DNA from: Beverwykella pulmonaria
Taxonomy: Eukaryota > Ascomycota > Dothideomycetes > Pleosporales > Melanommataceae
DNA: 64,000 nucleotides
Assembly: GCA_001599595.1 (NCBI GenBank)
Contig: BCHH01000003.1
Coordinates: 2,704,008 to 2,768,007, forward strand
Direction of reading: 5' to 3'
The notes under the pieces were generated by a model. That model did no database searches, had not been told where the DNA came from, and worked only from the letters and a program-made list of their open reading frames with translations. Both the position numbers and the translations under genes were made by a program. Within the stretch, counting starts at the first letter, position 1, and the number at the start of each line of letters is the position of its first letter. Positions 16,917 to 27,612 of the stretch are shown piece by piece.

Positions 16917-18789
16917 ATGAGGCTCTCCCTGCTCTTCAGCGCGCTCTTTGCGTCCACGGCTTTGGCTGGAAGCTCCCTCCACAAACGCAATGTCTTCCAC
17001 AAGGAGAGGCCGAAGCCCATGGTCGAGAAACGCGTTGGCAATGAGCCGTTCCAACACCCGGAACTCCAGAAGCGGGCTACTCGCTTCTTGACGGACAAGA
17101 CGCAAGGTCAGTATAGCACTTCGATGCTCGAAACCAAGCTCACAGTCTGTAGCATTCGCTGTCAATGGTAGCGGTATTCCCGAGGTGCCTTTCGACATTG
17201 GGGAATCATACGCAGGACTTCTGCCCATCTCAGACAGCCCTGATGAGACCCGGAAACTCTTCTTCTGGTAATACTTCTCTCATAATCATTGAGAAAATGA
17301 CTGACTTTCCAGGTTCTTCCCTTCCACTCATCCTGACCATCCTAAGGAGATCGTCATTTGGTTGAATGGTGGACCTGGCTGCAGTTCCGTTAGTTTAATC
17401 GCTACCCATTACTTTGACTTCACGACTGATCTCCAATAGCTCAGCGGTCTTCTGACGGAGAATGGTCCCTTCACCTGGGAATCTGGTACCCTTGCACCTG
17501 TCGCAAACCCCTACAGCTGGACGAACTTGACCAACATGTTATGGATTGAGCAGCCCATAGGTGTCGGATATACCCAAGGTACACCAAACATCACGAACGA
17601 GGTTGAGTTGGCCGATGAGTTCCGCGGCTTCTACAAGTCCTTCGTGGACACCTTCGACACTCACAGCTGGAAGACCTACATTACTGGAGAATCGTACGCT
17701 GGATTCTATGTGCCCTACATCGCAGATGGCTTCATCCAGGCGAACAACACGGAGTACTTTAACCTTGCTGGTATCTCGATCAATGACCCCATCATTGGAG
17801 ACGACACCGTCCAGCAGCAAGGTATGTCAAGTGGACCCCCCAAGTGTAGGCCTCGCTAATAATATTAAGTTGTCATTCTCCCGTACGTTGAGTACTGGCA
17901 AAATCTGCTCTACCTCAACGACTCGTTCATGGAGCGCATCCGCGAACACGACAAATTTTGCAACTACACACAGTACTACGAGAAGTACTTCACGTTTCCC
18001 CCGCCACCAGGTCCATTCCCCATTCTCCCAGATCCATTTGCGACCGACAAGTACATTTGCGATCAATTCGACAACTTCTACAGCGCAATCCTCCAAGTGA
18101 ATCCCTGCTTCAACATCTACCACATCACCGAGACGTGCCCCCACCCATACTCCCAGCTCGGCATAATCAACACCGGCGACTACAAGCCTCCCAACGCAGT
18201 AGTCTACTTCAACCGCACGGATGTGCAAGAAGCGCTCCATGCTGTCGTAGGAACAAACTGGCTCCAGTGCTCCGATATCAACGTCTTCGGAAACGGAAAC
18301 GCTACTAGCAATGCGCAGGACTCCTCCGTAGGTCCAGCTAATGATGGTGTACTACAGCGCGTCATTGAGTACACAAATAACACCATAATCGGCTCCGGCG
18401 ATCTCGACATGCTTCTCAGCACCAATGGCACGCTCCTCGCCATCCAGAACATGACTTGGAATGGGCTACAGGGTCTGCAGAAGTACCCTAGCACGCTGCT
18501 TTATGCCCCCGACCACCCCGAGTACAACGGCGGCGCGCTGGCTGGCTCTGGATACCAAGGTCATTGGACCCACGAGCGCGGTCTTACGTTCTACACTGCT
18601 CAGCTCGCTGGTCACGAATTACCTGGTTACACGCCGGGTGTAGGGTACCGCATGCTTGAGATTCTGCTTGGTAGAATTGACAACTTCAGCAGCACGAAAC
18701 CGTTCACTACGCAATCAGGTAATTACACGGGCAACTCGACGCTGTATAAGCGCAGTATGGAGATGCAGGTCGAGTACCCGCTTTTGTAG
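16917..18789 (+). CDS. Secreted serine carboxypeptidase (peptidase family S10)
   Basis: Five exons are inferred: 16917-17106, 17153-17267, 17313-17388, 17440-17821 and 17870-18789, with introns of 46, 45, 51 and 48 bp, giving 560 residues. A signal peptide ([17 protein letters not shown]) is followed by a short basic pro-region. Diagnostic motifs are [13 protein letters not shown] spanning intron 3, [14 protein letters not shown] (oxyanion region), [10 protein letters not shown] with nucleophile Ser212, the GDLD motif at about 431-434 holding the acid, and AGHELP with His503. Many N-x-S/T sites indicate glycosylation. The enzyme removes C-terminal residues from peptides in the vacuole or outside the cell; the signal peptide and lack of retention motif suggest secretion. 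Length matches the family. Confidence 0.9.
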
Positions 18790-19229
18790 ATTAGAATCAG
18801 GTCATCCTGCGAGCCAAATAATGGCTAAGAAATAATGTTAATGTCTGGTGCAAAATTCGGGGGTGGTAGAGGTCTGGAAGACAGACATAGGAGAACGAAT
18901 ACCTTCATTACGATCAATCAAATTGTCCTTCGCCGCCTGCGTGAGTAACGGTGTAACGCTTACAAGTACGCCGTGTATATATATCCACGCATCATTTGTG
19001 TATGTTTTAAATTAGATATTTATGTTCGCACGTTGTCTTCTAAATGTTAGCCCTTGTTTTGTTTTAACAACCTTTAGACGCTATCTCATCTCGCCACGTG
19101 ACCCTGTTACTTCACCGACGTTTGACTCAACACACACCGCTCTGAATCACTGGAGATCGCATTCTCACAACATAATACCACATTCCTATCCCATAAGCCA
19201 CAACTCCACCGGGGAGACCCTTTCCATGA
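18790..19229. other. Intergenic, no gene supported
   Basis: Presumed 3' UTR of the carboxypeptidase and spacer. A TATATATAT run occurs near 18973-18981. Confidence 0.35.
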
Positions 19230-19574
19230 TGGAAAGGATTTACTCCCCGAGGTCAAACAGTGGCATCGGTACCTCTGCACCATCGCACGCCAGATCAACC
19301 ACATCACAAAGCCCTTTTCGATTTCACAGAGAACCGTCTACTGGTTTCAAGAGACCGAATTCCCACCGCCGAGCTCTACCGCAATCTTCAGGTCCTATTG
19401 AGCAAAAGTAAAAAGGGAGTGCCAATCCCGGAGTTGAGAAGATTGATGGACATGGCATTTGAAATCGATGAAGAGGCACCATCCATACCGCAAACAGTTC
19501 AAGCGCAGACCAGCGAAGCAATTTTGAAAAGCCAGTTCCAGGAAGCTGATTTTGACTCGATTGATAGCACTTGA
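19230..19574 (+). CDS. Hypothetical small protein or exon, start unresolved
   Basis: The frame is open from 19230 to the TGA at 19572-19574. Its second half is protein-like: FTENRLLVSRDRIPTAELYR, LQVLLSKSKKGVPIPELRRL, and an acidic end. There is no in-frame ATG before the best part; an ATG at 19226 lies in another frame, so an intron or frameshift would be needed. Downstream (19575-19810) another open stretch ends in a Lys/Glu/Asp repeat. No homology recognised. Confidence 0.28.
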   Translation, partial: WKGFTPRGQTVASVPLHHRTPDQPHHKALFDFTENRLLVSRDRIPTAELYRNLQVLLSKSKKGVPIPELRRLMDMAFEIDEEAPSIPQTVQAQTSEAILKSQFQEADFDSIDST

Positions 19575-19939
19575 CTTCTAAAGACCGCCTGCACTTCGAA
19601 AGTCTTTCCAGCCTGACTACGAATGCATCATCCGAAGGGATAAATACCCAACTCCAACCCAGCCCAACCTTCTCATCACTAAGGCAAACTTTCTCCCAGA
19701 TCTATACCCATAGTTTTGGAGAACAAATTAACGTCTTCCATATAAATGAAAAGGAGGAAAAAGATGAGGAGAAAGATGACAAGAAAGACAAGGAGGAAAA
19801 TGAGGAGTAAGAATCGAACCCAATATAACAAGAAGAAGAGTCTTCTGAGAACATCTTTTCACCCAATATGGACTTACCGCTACTACAGCGCCCGAAAAAT
19901 AATTGTGCGGGCTTTAGATATATGTTTTCCAGGCAGTCC

Positions 19940-20185
19940 TTAATGCGAGCCTGAAGGACGAGAAATTTCTACAGATACAACAGTGTCATACGTAATCAAC
20001 CTCAAGAGATGCTCAGTCATCACACACCTGCTGCTCACGCCCTCCGCCGTTGCCCTCCGATGAATATCCTCCTCATATGGCGAAATCGCACACTCACTCA
20101 ACGACAGACACGCCTTCACTAGCCTATAAATTGCCTTCTCTCCGAGTGATATTGTGATGTTAATCGTTTTCACGTTACCTATCAT
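19940..20185 (-). CDS. Small hypothetical ORF, 81 residues
   Basis: Minus-strand ORF with ATG at 20185 and plausible composition (KACLSLSECAISPYEEDIHR, then LLRLITYDTVVSVEIS). The start is followed at once by a GTAACG that could be a splice donor, so it may be part of a spliced gene. No family recognised. Confidence 0.22.
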   Translation of the reverse strand: MIGNVKTINITISLGEKAIYRLVKACLSLSECAISPYEEDIHRRATAEGVSSRCVMTEHLLRLITYDTVVSVEISRPSGSH

Positions 20186-20389
20186 GAAGAAAGGCGGGCA
20201 GAACTCATAAGGATTGAAGTGATTTTAGAGGAGGTGTACGCGACCATACTGTAAAGAGTGACGTTTCATTAAATTCTTGTCTTTTGGCTAAGACGACTGA
20301 AGTACCATCAAGCCTATACAAAAGTCCTCAGATCACCTCTATTCTCCTCCAAATCCCTTTCCCCTCCCAATTCCCGTCGTCTTCAATTC

Positions 20390-22127
20390 TTACACCCCAT
20401 CCTTCATAAACTCATTCAACCACTCCCTCTCCGAAATCCACCCCCTAAACCTCTTTCCCAAAACCCAAAGCGGCACCGTCAGCGCACTAACGCCCAAGAA
20501 CGCACTTCCTAGCACCTCAAACACCTTCAACGGCCCATCCTTCGCGATCCAATCATTCACAAAATACGTCAATCCGAACGTGAGCAAATTCCGCGAGTTG
20601 ATTGCGACGAACGCCTCCTCGGCTAGATGAGGGTAGGAATCGAGAAGGTAGCCAAATACGCAGGTAGAAAGGAAGGCAAGACACATGTTTGCGAGTCCGT
20701 AGGTGAGGACAGGACCGGCCCAGTGTGTTTTCGCGTCGACAGTGGCGCCGAAACCGTAGAAGCCTACCGTACCGAGGAGCACGACGACGATCATAAGCGG
20801 GAGTCTAAATTCCGGCTCGTAAACACCCTTGTTCTTCTCCGTCAGCTTGACACAAATCCAGTCGTTCAGCGGCCCGGAAATAGCTTCCCCGATCAGCGAA
20901 AATATGAAGGGGGAGAGCCCAGTGAGTCCAGTCTCGGAGACGGAGAAGCCGTACACAGTCGGGAAAAGGACTCCGTTTACGACGCTGAAGACTACGATCC
21001 AGGTTATAACCGTGCCGTACAGGAGCCAGGCCCAGATGACGGCTGGGTAGGTGAACATGATAAAGGGGCGGATGAAGACTTTGATCGGGGCGTGCGTGTA
21101 TGTTCCGCTGAAAATGGCGAGGCTCTGCCGGTAGGATTTCTTTGGAGGGACGGCGGTGTGGTTTGGAGCGGTTTCACTAGCAGCAGCATTGACTTTTGCC
21201 TTTTCGGGAGAGGAGACAAAATCGGTACCAGTTGTTGTGGTTTTGACAGCCGGAGTGTTTCGCCGGTAGGCCGTCTCAGGGACGAAGAAGAAGATTAGGA
21301 AAATCCACACCCCGAAGAATATGGCGCATATTCCGAACGTCCATTTATAGCTTAGATCTTGGATGATGTAGCCGGAGATAAAACTTGCACCCGAGATACC
21401 GCAGAGCAGAAATAGATTCCAAACCGCAATTCTCGTGGCCCGCTGGTGCACAAAATACATATCCCCGATCGTAGCTTGGACAAGAATTTCGTATGGTGCC
21501 ATAGCGAAGCCGCCGACTATGCGAGACCCGAGGAATGAAGTATACGACTTGGCGGCGGCGCCCCAGATATTGACGACGGTAAGAAAGATGATGGCTAAAA
21601 GATACACGGGACGCTTGCCGATGATCTTGGCCAAGGGATTCGTTATAAATACACTGAGACCGATGGTGAGGATGAGCCATGCAGTGGATTGCGCGAGCGT
21701 GTTGATGGAGATGTTGAGTTCTTTGGACACTGGGATCATTCCGGGGCCGAGCATGGGGCCATATGCACCAACTACAGCTGCAGACATGCCGACAATGCAG
21801 AGAATCGTGTCTTTCTTCCATGTTGGCCACTGCGTTTTATTTAGCGGCAAAACAACGACAGCAGTGAAATAGAAGGTGCTCGACGTACATTCAGTGGATC
21901 ATTCGGATCATCAGATGGCTGCGGCACCAGTATGATATGTGAGTATTTTCCCATGCCGTGCTTCAACTGCTCAGTAGGTACATCGTGAAGCTCAGGAGGC
22001 AGATCAGATTGGTCGTTCATGGCAGCTGTGCACCTCGTTAATGCCAATGCACCCAAAGGATAGTGCAACACTTACCCGTGCCAGGCACAAGCCCCGAGCC
22101 ACGGTACTCGAGTATCCCGAAAGGCAT
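20390..22127 (-). CDS. MFS transporter of the drug/polyamine H+-antiporter type
   Basis: Three exons are inferred on the minus strand: 22127-22076, 22025-21889 and 21829-20390, introns 50 and 59 bp, 542 residues. The N-terminus MPFGILEYRGSGLVPGT, then KYSHIILVPQPSDDPNDPLN joined across intron 2 to WPTWKKD, is the typical cytosolic head of fungal 12-TM DHA1-like transporters. Twelve hydrophobic segments follow; motif A-like GKRPVYL lies after TM2. A polar loop between TM6 and TM7 is rich in Thr/Ser/Lys. It would export or import a small organic molecule across the plasma membrane. It is the outermost gene of a possible metabolic cluster with the FAD monooxygenase and P450 to the right. Confidence 0.85.
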
Positions 22128-23029
22128 CTTGTCACCTAGTACGCTATTGTAGAAGAGAATTTGATGATGATGGAGCAAGCAATGAGACGTGAGGAGCTAG
22201 GGAAAAAAAAATAAGAAGCGGAGAATTGCGGCGCTTATAAGCTTTTCTCCAAGAAATGAGATGGGTATTGGTGATACCCTAAGTGTTTGGTTAATTGGGC
22301 GCGATTCTGCTGGGCTGCATGCCAAATGGGTGTGGCATGTGGGATAGTTCACTGCAACACAGCCCTATGGAAAGTGTTACCGAAATTTGAATTAGGAAAG
22401 GTTCGGGAGAAAGAGCGCCGCAAATGCGTGTGGCCAGCCAATCTCCTCTGCAAGACCTTCAATCCTCGACGCCAGAATGTAAGCACAGAGCAGTTATTAT
22501 GGCGTGAGCGAAATAAATGAGGGGGGACGTACATATCTTGCAGTTGTCAACCGCGTTTCAATCCATACAACCCCGGCCTCTCCTATTTTGCCGAAAGCGA
22601 ACTCGCCGACCCTTCGATACCGATGCTTTGGGAACACCTGTGATCCTTGAACAAATCTGCATTTGAGGTCAGCAAAGGATTGGCTTTACGAAGTGGTTCT
22701 TGTTCCGTTCGTGCGTCATCTACGAATTATGCAAGGCCAGGAACCGAGTTCCAGTGGCATAGATGAAGCTTGACGGCAGTTGCCTGATGGAGCTCTGGCC
22801 ACGGTCTTGGAAGTTCTCTTGCGGTGGAGCTTCGTGTGAAAGTGCTATTCTGCGAGCATACTAAAATAAAGTGAAATAAAATAAAACTATTGAAAACACT
22901 TGAGGGGATAAAAAGTATGGAATGATGCGATTATATCTACAATTCAAGCATTCTATACAGATCATAGCGCCGAATTGCTGGCCTAAAAAGGCTTGCGTAC
23001 AAGCCATCACGCTCGCAGCTTCTTCATCA
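22128..23029. other. Upstream of the MFS gene, no gene seen
   Basis: 902 bp between the MFS start and the stop of the FAD monooxygenase. Only short, unsupported open frames. An AATAAAGTGAAATAAAATAAAA stretch near 22863-22885 is A-rich. Confidence 0.4.
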
Positions 23030-24545
23030 TTACAACGTAGGATCTGGCTTCCACCCCGGATCCGCCCTCAACTCCTCTACTGTCTTGTCATACACTTCCT
23101 CAGCATGACTCTTTGCATCAAAATTCAACACCCAATCCTGCCGTGGCAACTTCACACTTTCTGGGTTCTTCTTCACATAGTCCCAATCTGCCTTATGCCA
23201 CGCATCCCTAGTCGTAATGCCCGTCCTCTGCGTGGCCAACACTCTCGGATACCTAATCTTCTCATACGCCCTTAACGCTTCGGGAACATTCCCTTTCCCT
23301 GCACGGGCCAAACATACAGCGGCTGTGACGCCGTCTTCCATTGATTGTGAGGCGCCTTGGATGGAGGTTGGGAGGAAGGGGTGGGCGGCGTCACCGATGA
23401 GAGAGATGCGGCGCTTAGGTGATATCCAGGTCGGCAAAGGGTCGCGGAAAACGAGTTTCCAGTCTACGAGGGAGGATTCGGGAGTAGCGCGGATAATAGA
23501 ATGGACGATGGGAGCCCAGTTGGGGACGGCGGCGATAGCATCGTTGATGTAGCCTGGGGCGGACCAGCTTTCCTCTACGTCGGCATCGTCCTGCAAGCAT
23601 GTCAGACGTGAAATACAAAGTGTAGCAGGGATGGCTATACCTTATGCGTCAGGACCCAACTACAAGCCGTCCCCTTCTGCAGCGTAGCAACCAGAAAATG
23701 CACATCAGGCCCCAACCACCCAACATGTTGATCAACCTCTGGATCCGCCAACCACGCCGTCAGTGGATCTTCCTTCAGCTTCTCCGTCCCCATCCACGCC
23801 CGGTATATGGCATACCCGGAGCTCTTCGGCTTATCCTCGAATCCCAGCACAATGGTCCGAGCAGTGGACCTCACCCCATCCCCAGCCAGGACTACATCTG
23901 CACTGATTCTCTCCCCATTAACCACGACCCCTGCCTCGCTATCTGTCTCAAAGTACTCGCTCACTTTACTTCCCAATCTAATCTCGACCCCGATGCTCAA
24001 TGCGTGGTTCCAGACAATCTCATGGATCTCGCCTCTATGGCCATTGAATCTTTTACCCCATGCAGCTTCAGCCTCCCACGTCTGCCTGCACAAGAATTCG
24101 TCATCATAGCTACGGAAGTCGATACCTGGGCTGTGGTGGCATATGGGGTCTTAAATCAGGGGTGCAAGTCTTAGCAAGCTTTCCAATGTTAGAAATCAAC
24201 GCAGAAGGATGTTGCTCACTACAAATTCGTTAGCAGATGTTTACAATCCAGGAGAGGTACAAGGTGAGTAATTGTCTAAACTGCTCAAGCATTGAACAGG
24301 CAACGAAAACTAAGGCTTGCACCCCAACTCACGGACCCAAGTTGCTCTTCGACGCCAGGCCAGGATTTGAAGATGCGGCCGCTGTTGGAGCCGAAGCTGA
24401 TGATATCGCCGAGTTGGCGGCGTGATGTAGATGATTCGAGGACGAGGACTGAGGCTCCGCGTACGCGGCATTCGATGGCGGCCGTGAGGCCGGCGAAGCC
24501 CGCGCCTACGATGAGGACTTGGAGGGGGTCCGAGGGGGTCGCCAT
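23030..24545 (-). CDS. FAD-dependent monooxygenase (salicylate hydroxylase-like)
   Basis: Minus strand, three inferred exons: 24545-24323, 24149-23641 and 23590-23030, 430 residues. The N-terminus has the FAD dinucleotide motif VLIVGAGFAGL (residues 11-21) and a following acidic residue at LVLES. The middle includes GHRGEIHEIVWNHAL, GDGVRSTAR (the DG motif binding FAD and NADPH) and KPKSSGYAIYRAW. The C-terminal GDAAHPFLPTSIQGASQSMED (310-315 and on) is the second FAD motif. Intron 1 (173 bp) uses a weak GTGCAA donor chosen because it alone restores the frame into DPICHHSPGIDF; intron 2 (50 bp) is GTATAG...GCAG. Such enzymes hydroxylate aromatic rings with NAD(P)H and O2. Its divergent neighbour is a P450. 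Confidence 0.8.
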
Positions 24546-25271
24546 TTCTGGAGGGTGAGAAAATAGAGAAGAAAGTATTGGAAGAGAAGGATGCAGATTT
24601 GAAGCAGAGTTGGTAGGTGTACAAGGGCTTATATTGACTTGCGTTATTATCCCAGAGAGCTGCAGACTACCTGGTGGACGGTGGGACGAGGATGATCTGA
24701 CAAATGCATTACATGGGAACCCTCTCTAGAAAAACCCCGAGTAGTCTCTCCATGGCGAGGACGTATATATCCATCGACTGCCCCATCGCGGAGGGAAGGT
24801 CGATTCGCTGAGGAACGAGGTGGAGGTGCCTCTCTTCCCCAGCTTCCCCAAGCTCGCTGCCCCGCACAACTGCCGAACCGCCCACACCTCAGCTCCCAGT
24901 CGCCGCAAATTGCTGAGGATACCACCACGACTTGAAAGTACTTGCATATCCATATATGTATACTGCTTCGACCACATGCAAAGACCGAGCAGACTCGATT
25001 TCGCCCTTCCATCCTGTTGAGCCCATGGCTCCCCCTACGATTGCGATGCCAACGGCGCTGCACTCCCCCAACCCCACATGGGCAATCCTGAAGGCGCGGG
25101 TCACGCTGCCGAATGCGTAGTCGATGGCGCACATTCACAACTGCCGAACATGACCAGCACGCTGAGCGAAGCTTGATCGCCAGCCTCAAGATATCCGGGC
25201 AACGATATCTTGTGTACGGCCGTCCGTCCGTCTTCCTCTGCTCCCCCGCATACAGCAACCCCAGCATTAAC
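24546..25271. promoter_or_regulatory. Shared divergent promoter of FAD monooxygenase and P450
   Basis: 726 bp separate two start codons that point away from each other. Long open frames cross it on both strands but contain no domain. Head-to-head arrangement allows co-regulation; no specific binding site could be named. Confidence 0.5.
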
Positions 25272-26891
25272 ATGGCCGCAGAATCCCTCTTCACTTCATT
25301 CTCTGGCTATGTGTGGCTCTCCCTGCTCCTCGCCATCCCCGCCCTCACGCTCCTCCGCGATGTTTGGGTATGGCTTCGTATGCCTCCTGGGCCGACACCC
25401 CTCCCATTCATCGGCAACAAACTGCAACTCCCCAAGTCGCAGCCGTGGCTGCAATTTGAGAAGTGGTCCAAAATCTACGGGCCCATCTTCACCATATGGA
25501 TCGGGCGAAAGCCTACCGTGGTCATCTCAGACCCTGTTGTCGCGGCAGAGCTGATGGAGAAGCGGAGCACCAAGTACTCGTCCAGGCCTCGCATGGTCGC
25601 TATGGGGGAGATACTGTGGGATGGGGCCAGTGTACTGGTTCAGCCGTATGGGAAGGAATGGAGCATACGGCGAAAGCTGCTGCATCAGGCTCTCACTCCC
25701 AAAGCCTTGCGGCTCTACAAGCCAGTGCAGACCGCTGAGGCCTCAAGGCTGTGCTGTGAGCTTCTCCAGAGCCCAGCCAATTGGGAAAAGCTCCTCGAGC
25801 GCTTTACATCCAGCATCGTCTTTTCTGTTGCGTACGGCCACCGCATTGATTCTCTCAATGCCAACATCATACATCAGCGCTTCAAGTTCATGCACTATTC
25901 AGCGTCACTCAATGTACCTGGAAAGTATATGGTCGAGTCATTCCCGATCATGAAATACGCCCCGGATATCCTCGCCCCGTGGAAAGCCGACATCAAAGCG
26001 CACGGCAGGGAAGAAGCAGCAGCAAACATGGCCCTCGTCGATCTCGTAAAATCTGATCTCGCTCGGGCCAAGACACGCGGCGACGATATTCCGGATTCCC
26101 TCTGCAAGCTACTCCTCGAACTCCGCGAAAAAGAGCATATTCCTCTCTCTGATCGCGACTTCTCTTTCATCCCAGCGTCCCTCTTTGGTGCAGGCTCCGA
26201 TACCACAGCATCTACGCTCTGCACCGCCTTTTTAGCCCTTATAACGCATCCTGAAACCCTCCGCGCCGCCCACGAAGAGCTAGACACTGTCATCGGATCC
26301 TCGCGAACGCCCACCTTTGCTGATGAGTCCCATCTTCCGTACCTTCGTGCGCTCGTCAAAGAAGTCCTGCGCTGGCGCCCCGTAGCTGTCCTCGGTGGCA
26401 CACCCCACGCTTCTACTGAAGACGACAACTACGAGGGCTACTACATCCCCGCTGGCACCACTGTGCTCGGAAACTCCTGGGCTATCAACCTGAATGAAGA
26501 GTATTACCCTATGCCCCATCTCTTCAATCCTGCGCGCTTCCTCGATCCCGTCGAAAAGACCAAGCTATCCTCACAGACCACTGAAGGTAAACCCCACCCC
26601 TCGAAATCGGGACACTCCTCCTTCGGCTGGGGCCGGCGTATCTGTCCCGGTGCGGATCTGGCGGCAAATAGCCTGTTCATTGCGCTGGCGAAGATTCTGT
26701 GGGCATTTGATATTCGTGGTTTGAAGGGCGGGGTATATGATACTTTTGCGTATACAGAGGGGTTCAATATTAGGCCTAGGAAGTTTGAATGTGAGATCAA
26801 GGTGCGGAGTGAGCAGCATCAAGCGGTGCTATTAAGAGAGCTGGAGGGGGCGAAAGAGGTCCTGGAGGTATTTACTCCGTTTCATGAGTAA
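25272..26891 (+). CDS. Cytochrome P450 monooxygenase, microsomal type
   Basis: An intronless ORF; the frame is open from 25113 but the ATG at 25272 (MAAESLFTSFSGYVW) gives a normal membrane anchor and 539 residues. After the anchor comes the proline hinge MPPGPTPLPFIGN. Conserved marks are the I-helix oxygen-binding motif GAGSDTT (about 305-312), the ExxR pair Glu364/Arg367 (KEVLRWRP), a PERF-like FNPARF, and the haem loop FGWGRRICPG with ligand Cys458. It resembles fungal O-methylsterigmatocystin oxidoreductase-type CYP families in general layout; the substrate is unknown. It is anchored in the ER and needs a P450 reductase. Divergent to the FAD monooxygenase, which suggests a shared pathway. 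Confidence 0.9.
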   Translation: MAAESLFTSFSGYVWLSLLLAIPALTLLRDVWVWLRMPPGPTPLPFIGNKLQLPKSQPWLQFEKWSKIYGPIFTIWIGRKPTVVISDPVVAAELMEKRSTKYSSRPRMVAMGEILWDGASVLVQPYGKEWSIRRKLLHQALTPKALRLYKPVQTAEASRLCCELLQSPANWEKLLERFTSSIVFSVAYGHRIDSLNANIIHQRFKFMHYSASLNVPGKYMVESFPIMKYAPDILAPWKADIKAHGREEAAANMALVDLVKSDLARAKTRGDDIPDSLCKLLLELREKEHIPLSDRDFSFIPASLFGAGSDTTASTLCTAFLALITHPETLRAAHEELDTVIGSSRTPTFADESHLPYLRALVKEVLRWRPVAVLGGTPHASTEDDNYEGYYIPAGTTVLGNSWAINLNEEYYPMPHLFNPARFLDPVEKTKLSSQTTEGKPHPSKSGHSSFGWGRRICPGADLAANSLFIALAKILWAFDIRGLKGGVYDTFAYTEGFNIRPRKFECEIKVRSEQHQAVLLRELEGAKEVLEVFTPFHE

Positions 26892-27561
26892 TGGTTTGAA
26901 ATTGAGGGAACGCGAGCCATACTGCATGGCGAAGTAGAAATAAATCATCTTCAATCTTTTGCCATATATTACTATATATGCTCATAGTATTTCTTCTTTC
27001 CTTCCTTTTTTTCTTTTCTCTATCCCTTTCACTTTTCACGATCGCCCCATCCTCGGGCTTCAGATCCACAAAGACTTTGCTACAAACCTGCGTCACGGGT
27101 GCAAACATCTTCTTCCCCTCCTCGTCCTCAAAAGTCCCACAATCCACCTGACTCGGAATGCTCCCCTTACAGGGCGGCTCGGCCTTACTCCACACAGCCG
27201 CCACTTTATCATGCATGCATTCAATCTGAGTAAAGTCTGAATTTTGGCACACAGTCCACAACGTCATCATTAAACAACGAAGGAACGAGAGCGTGGGTAT
27301 GAGATTTCAGTCTCGCTGATACATAGATACCACTGGGTTCTCTTTGGTGAATGTCGCGAATTCAATATCCCCCAGACAGGTGCCACGCCGGCTGGCTTGG
27401 TAATTGTTTCGTAGCATGGCGAAAGAGACACAATGATAAGTCGAGGTCTCTGAGTAGAGAGATCGCCGGTTGAGGCTTGGGAGTGGGAGAGAAGTTGACA
27501 AAGTGAAGATAATGCTATAGACGGAGAGGAGAGTGGTGATGCAATGCCAAGCACCAACCAC
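26872..27561 (-). CDS. Possible small cysteine-rich secreted protein, two exons, start unresolved
   Basis: Two minus-strand segments join in frame. The 5' piece (about 27561-27331) has a hydrophobic stretch (LLSVYSIIFTLSTSLPLPSL) then YHCVSFAMLRNNYQASRRGT and CLGDIEFATFTKENPV. A GTATCT donor at 27330 and a CTCAG acceptor at 27226 give a 105-bp intron in phase, leading to IECMHDKVAAVWSKAEPPCK, DCGTFEDEEG and VTQVCSKVFVDLKPEDG. After the hydrophobic leader there are six cysteines. No ATG precedes the leader in frame (the frame opens with GTG at 27561), so a further 5' exon or an error is likely. The charged tail after 26990 may not be translated. The gene starts 51 bp past the hydrolase stop. 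Confidence 0.4.
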
Positions 27562-27612
27562 GCCCCGTTTCCCGTGGGGGTGAAAGCGCTACACCAGTAA
27601 AGAGAAAGACCC

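Noticed and set aside
20627..21298. 223-residue plus-strand ORF opposite the MFS transporter
   Set aside because: Shadow frame of a clear transporter exon; charged nonsense composition.
24647..25294. 215-residue minus-strand ORF between FAD monooxygenase and P450
   Set aside because: Arg/Cys/Ser-rich without domain, overlaps the divergent promoter and the P450 start; likely a chance frame.
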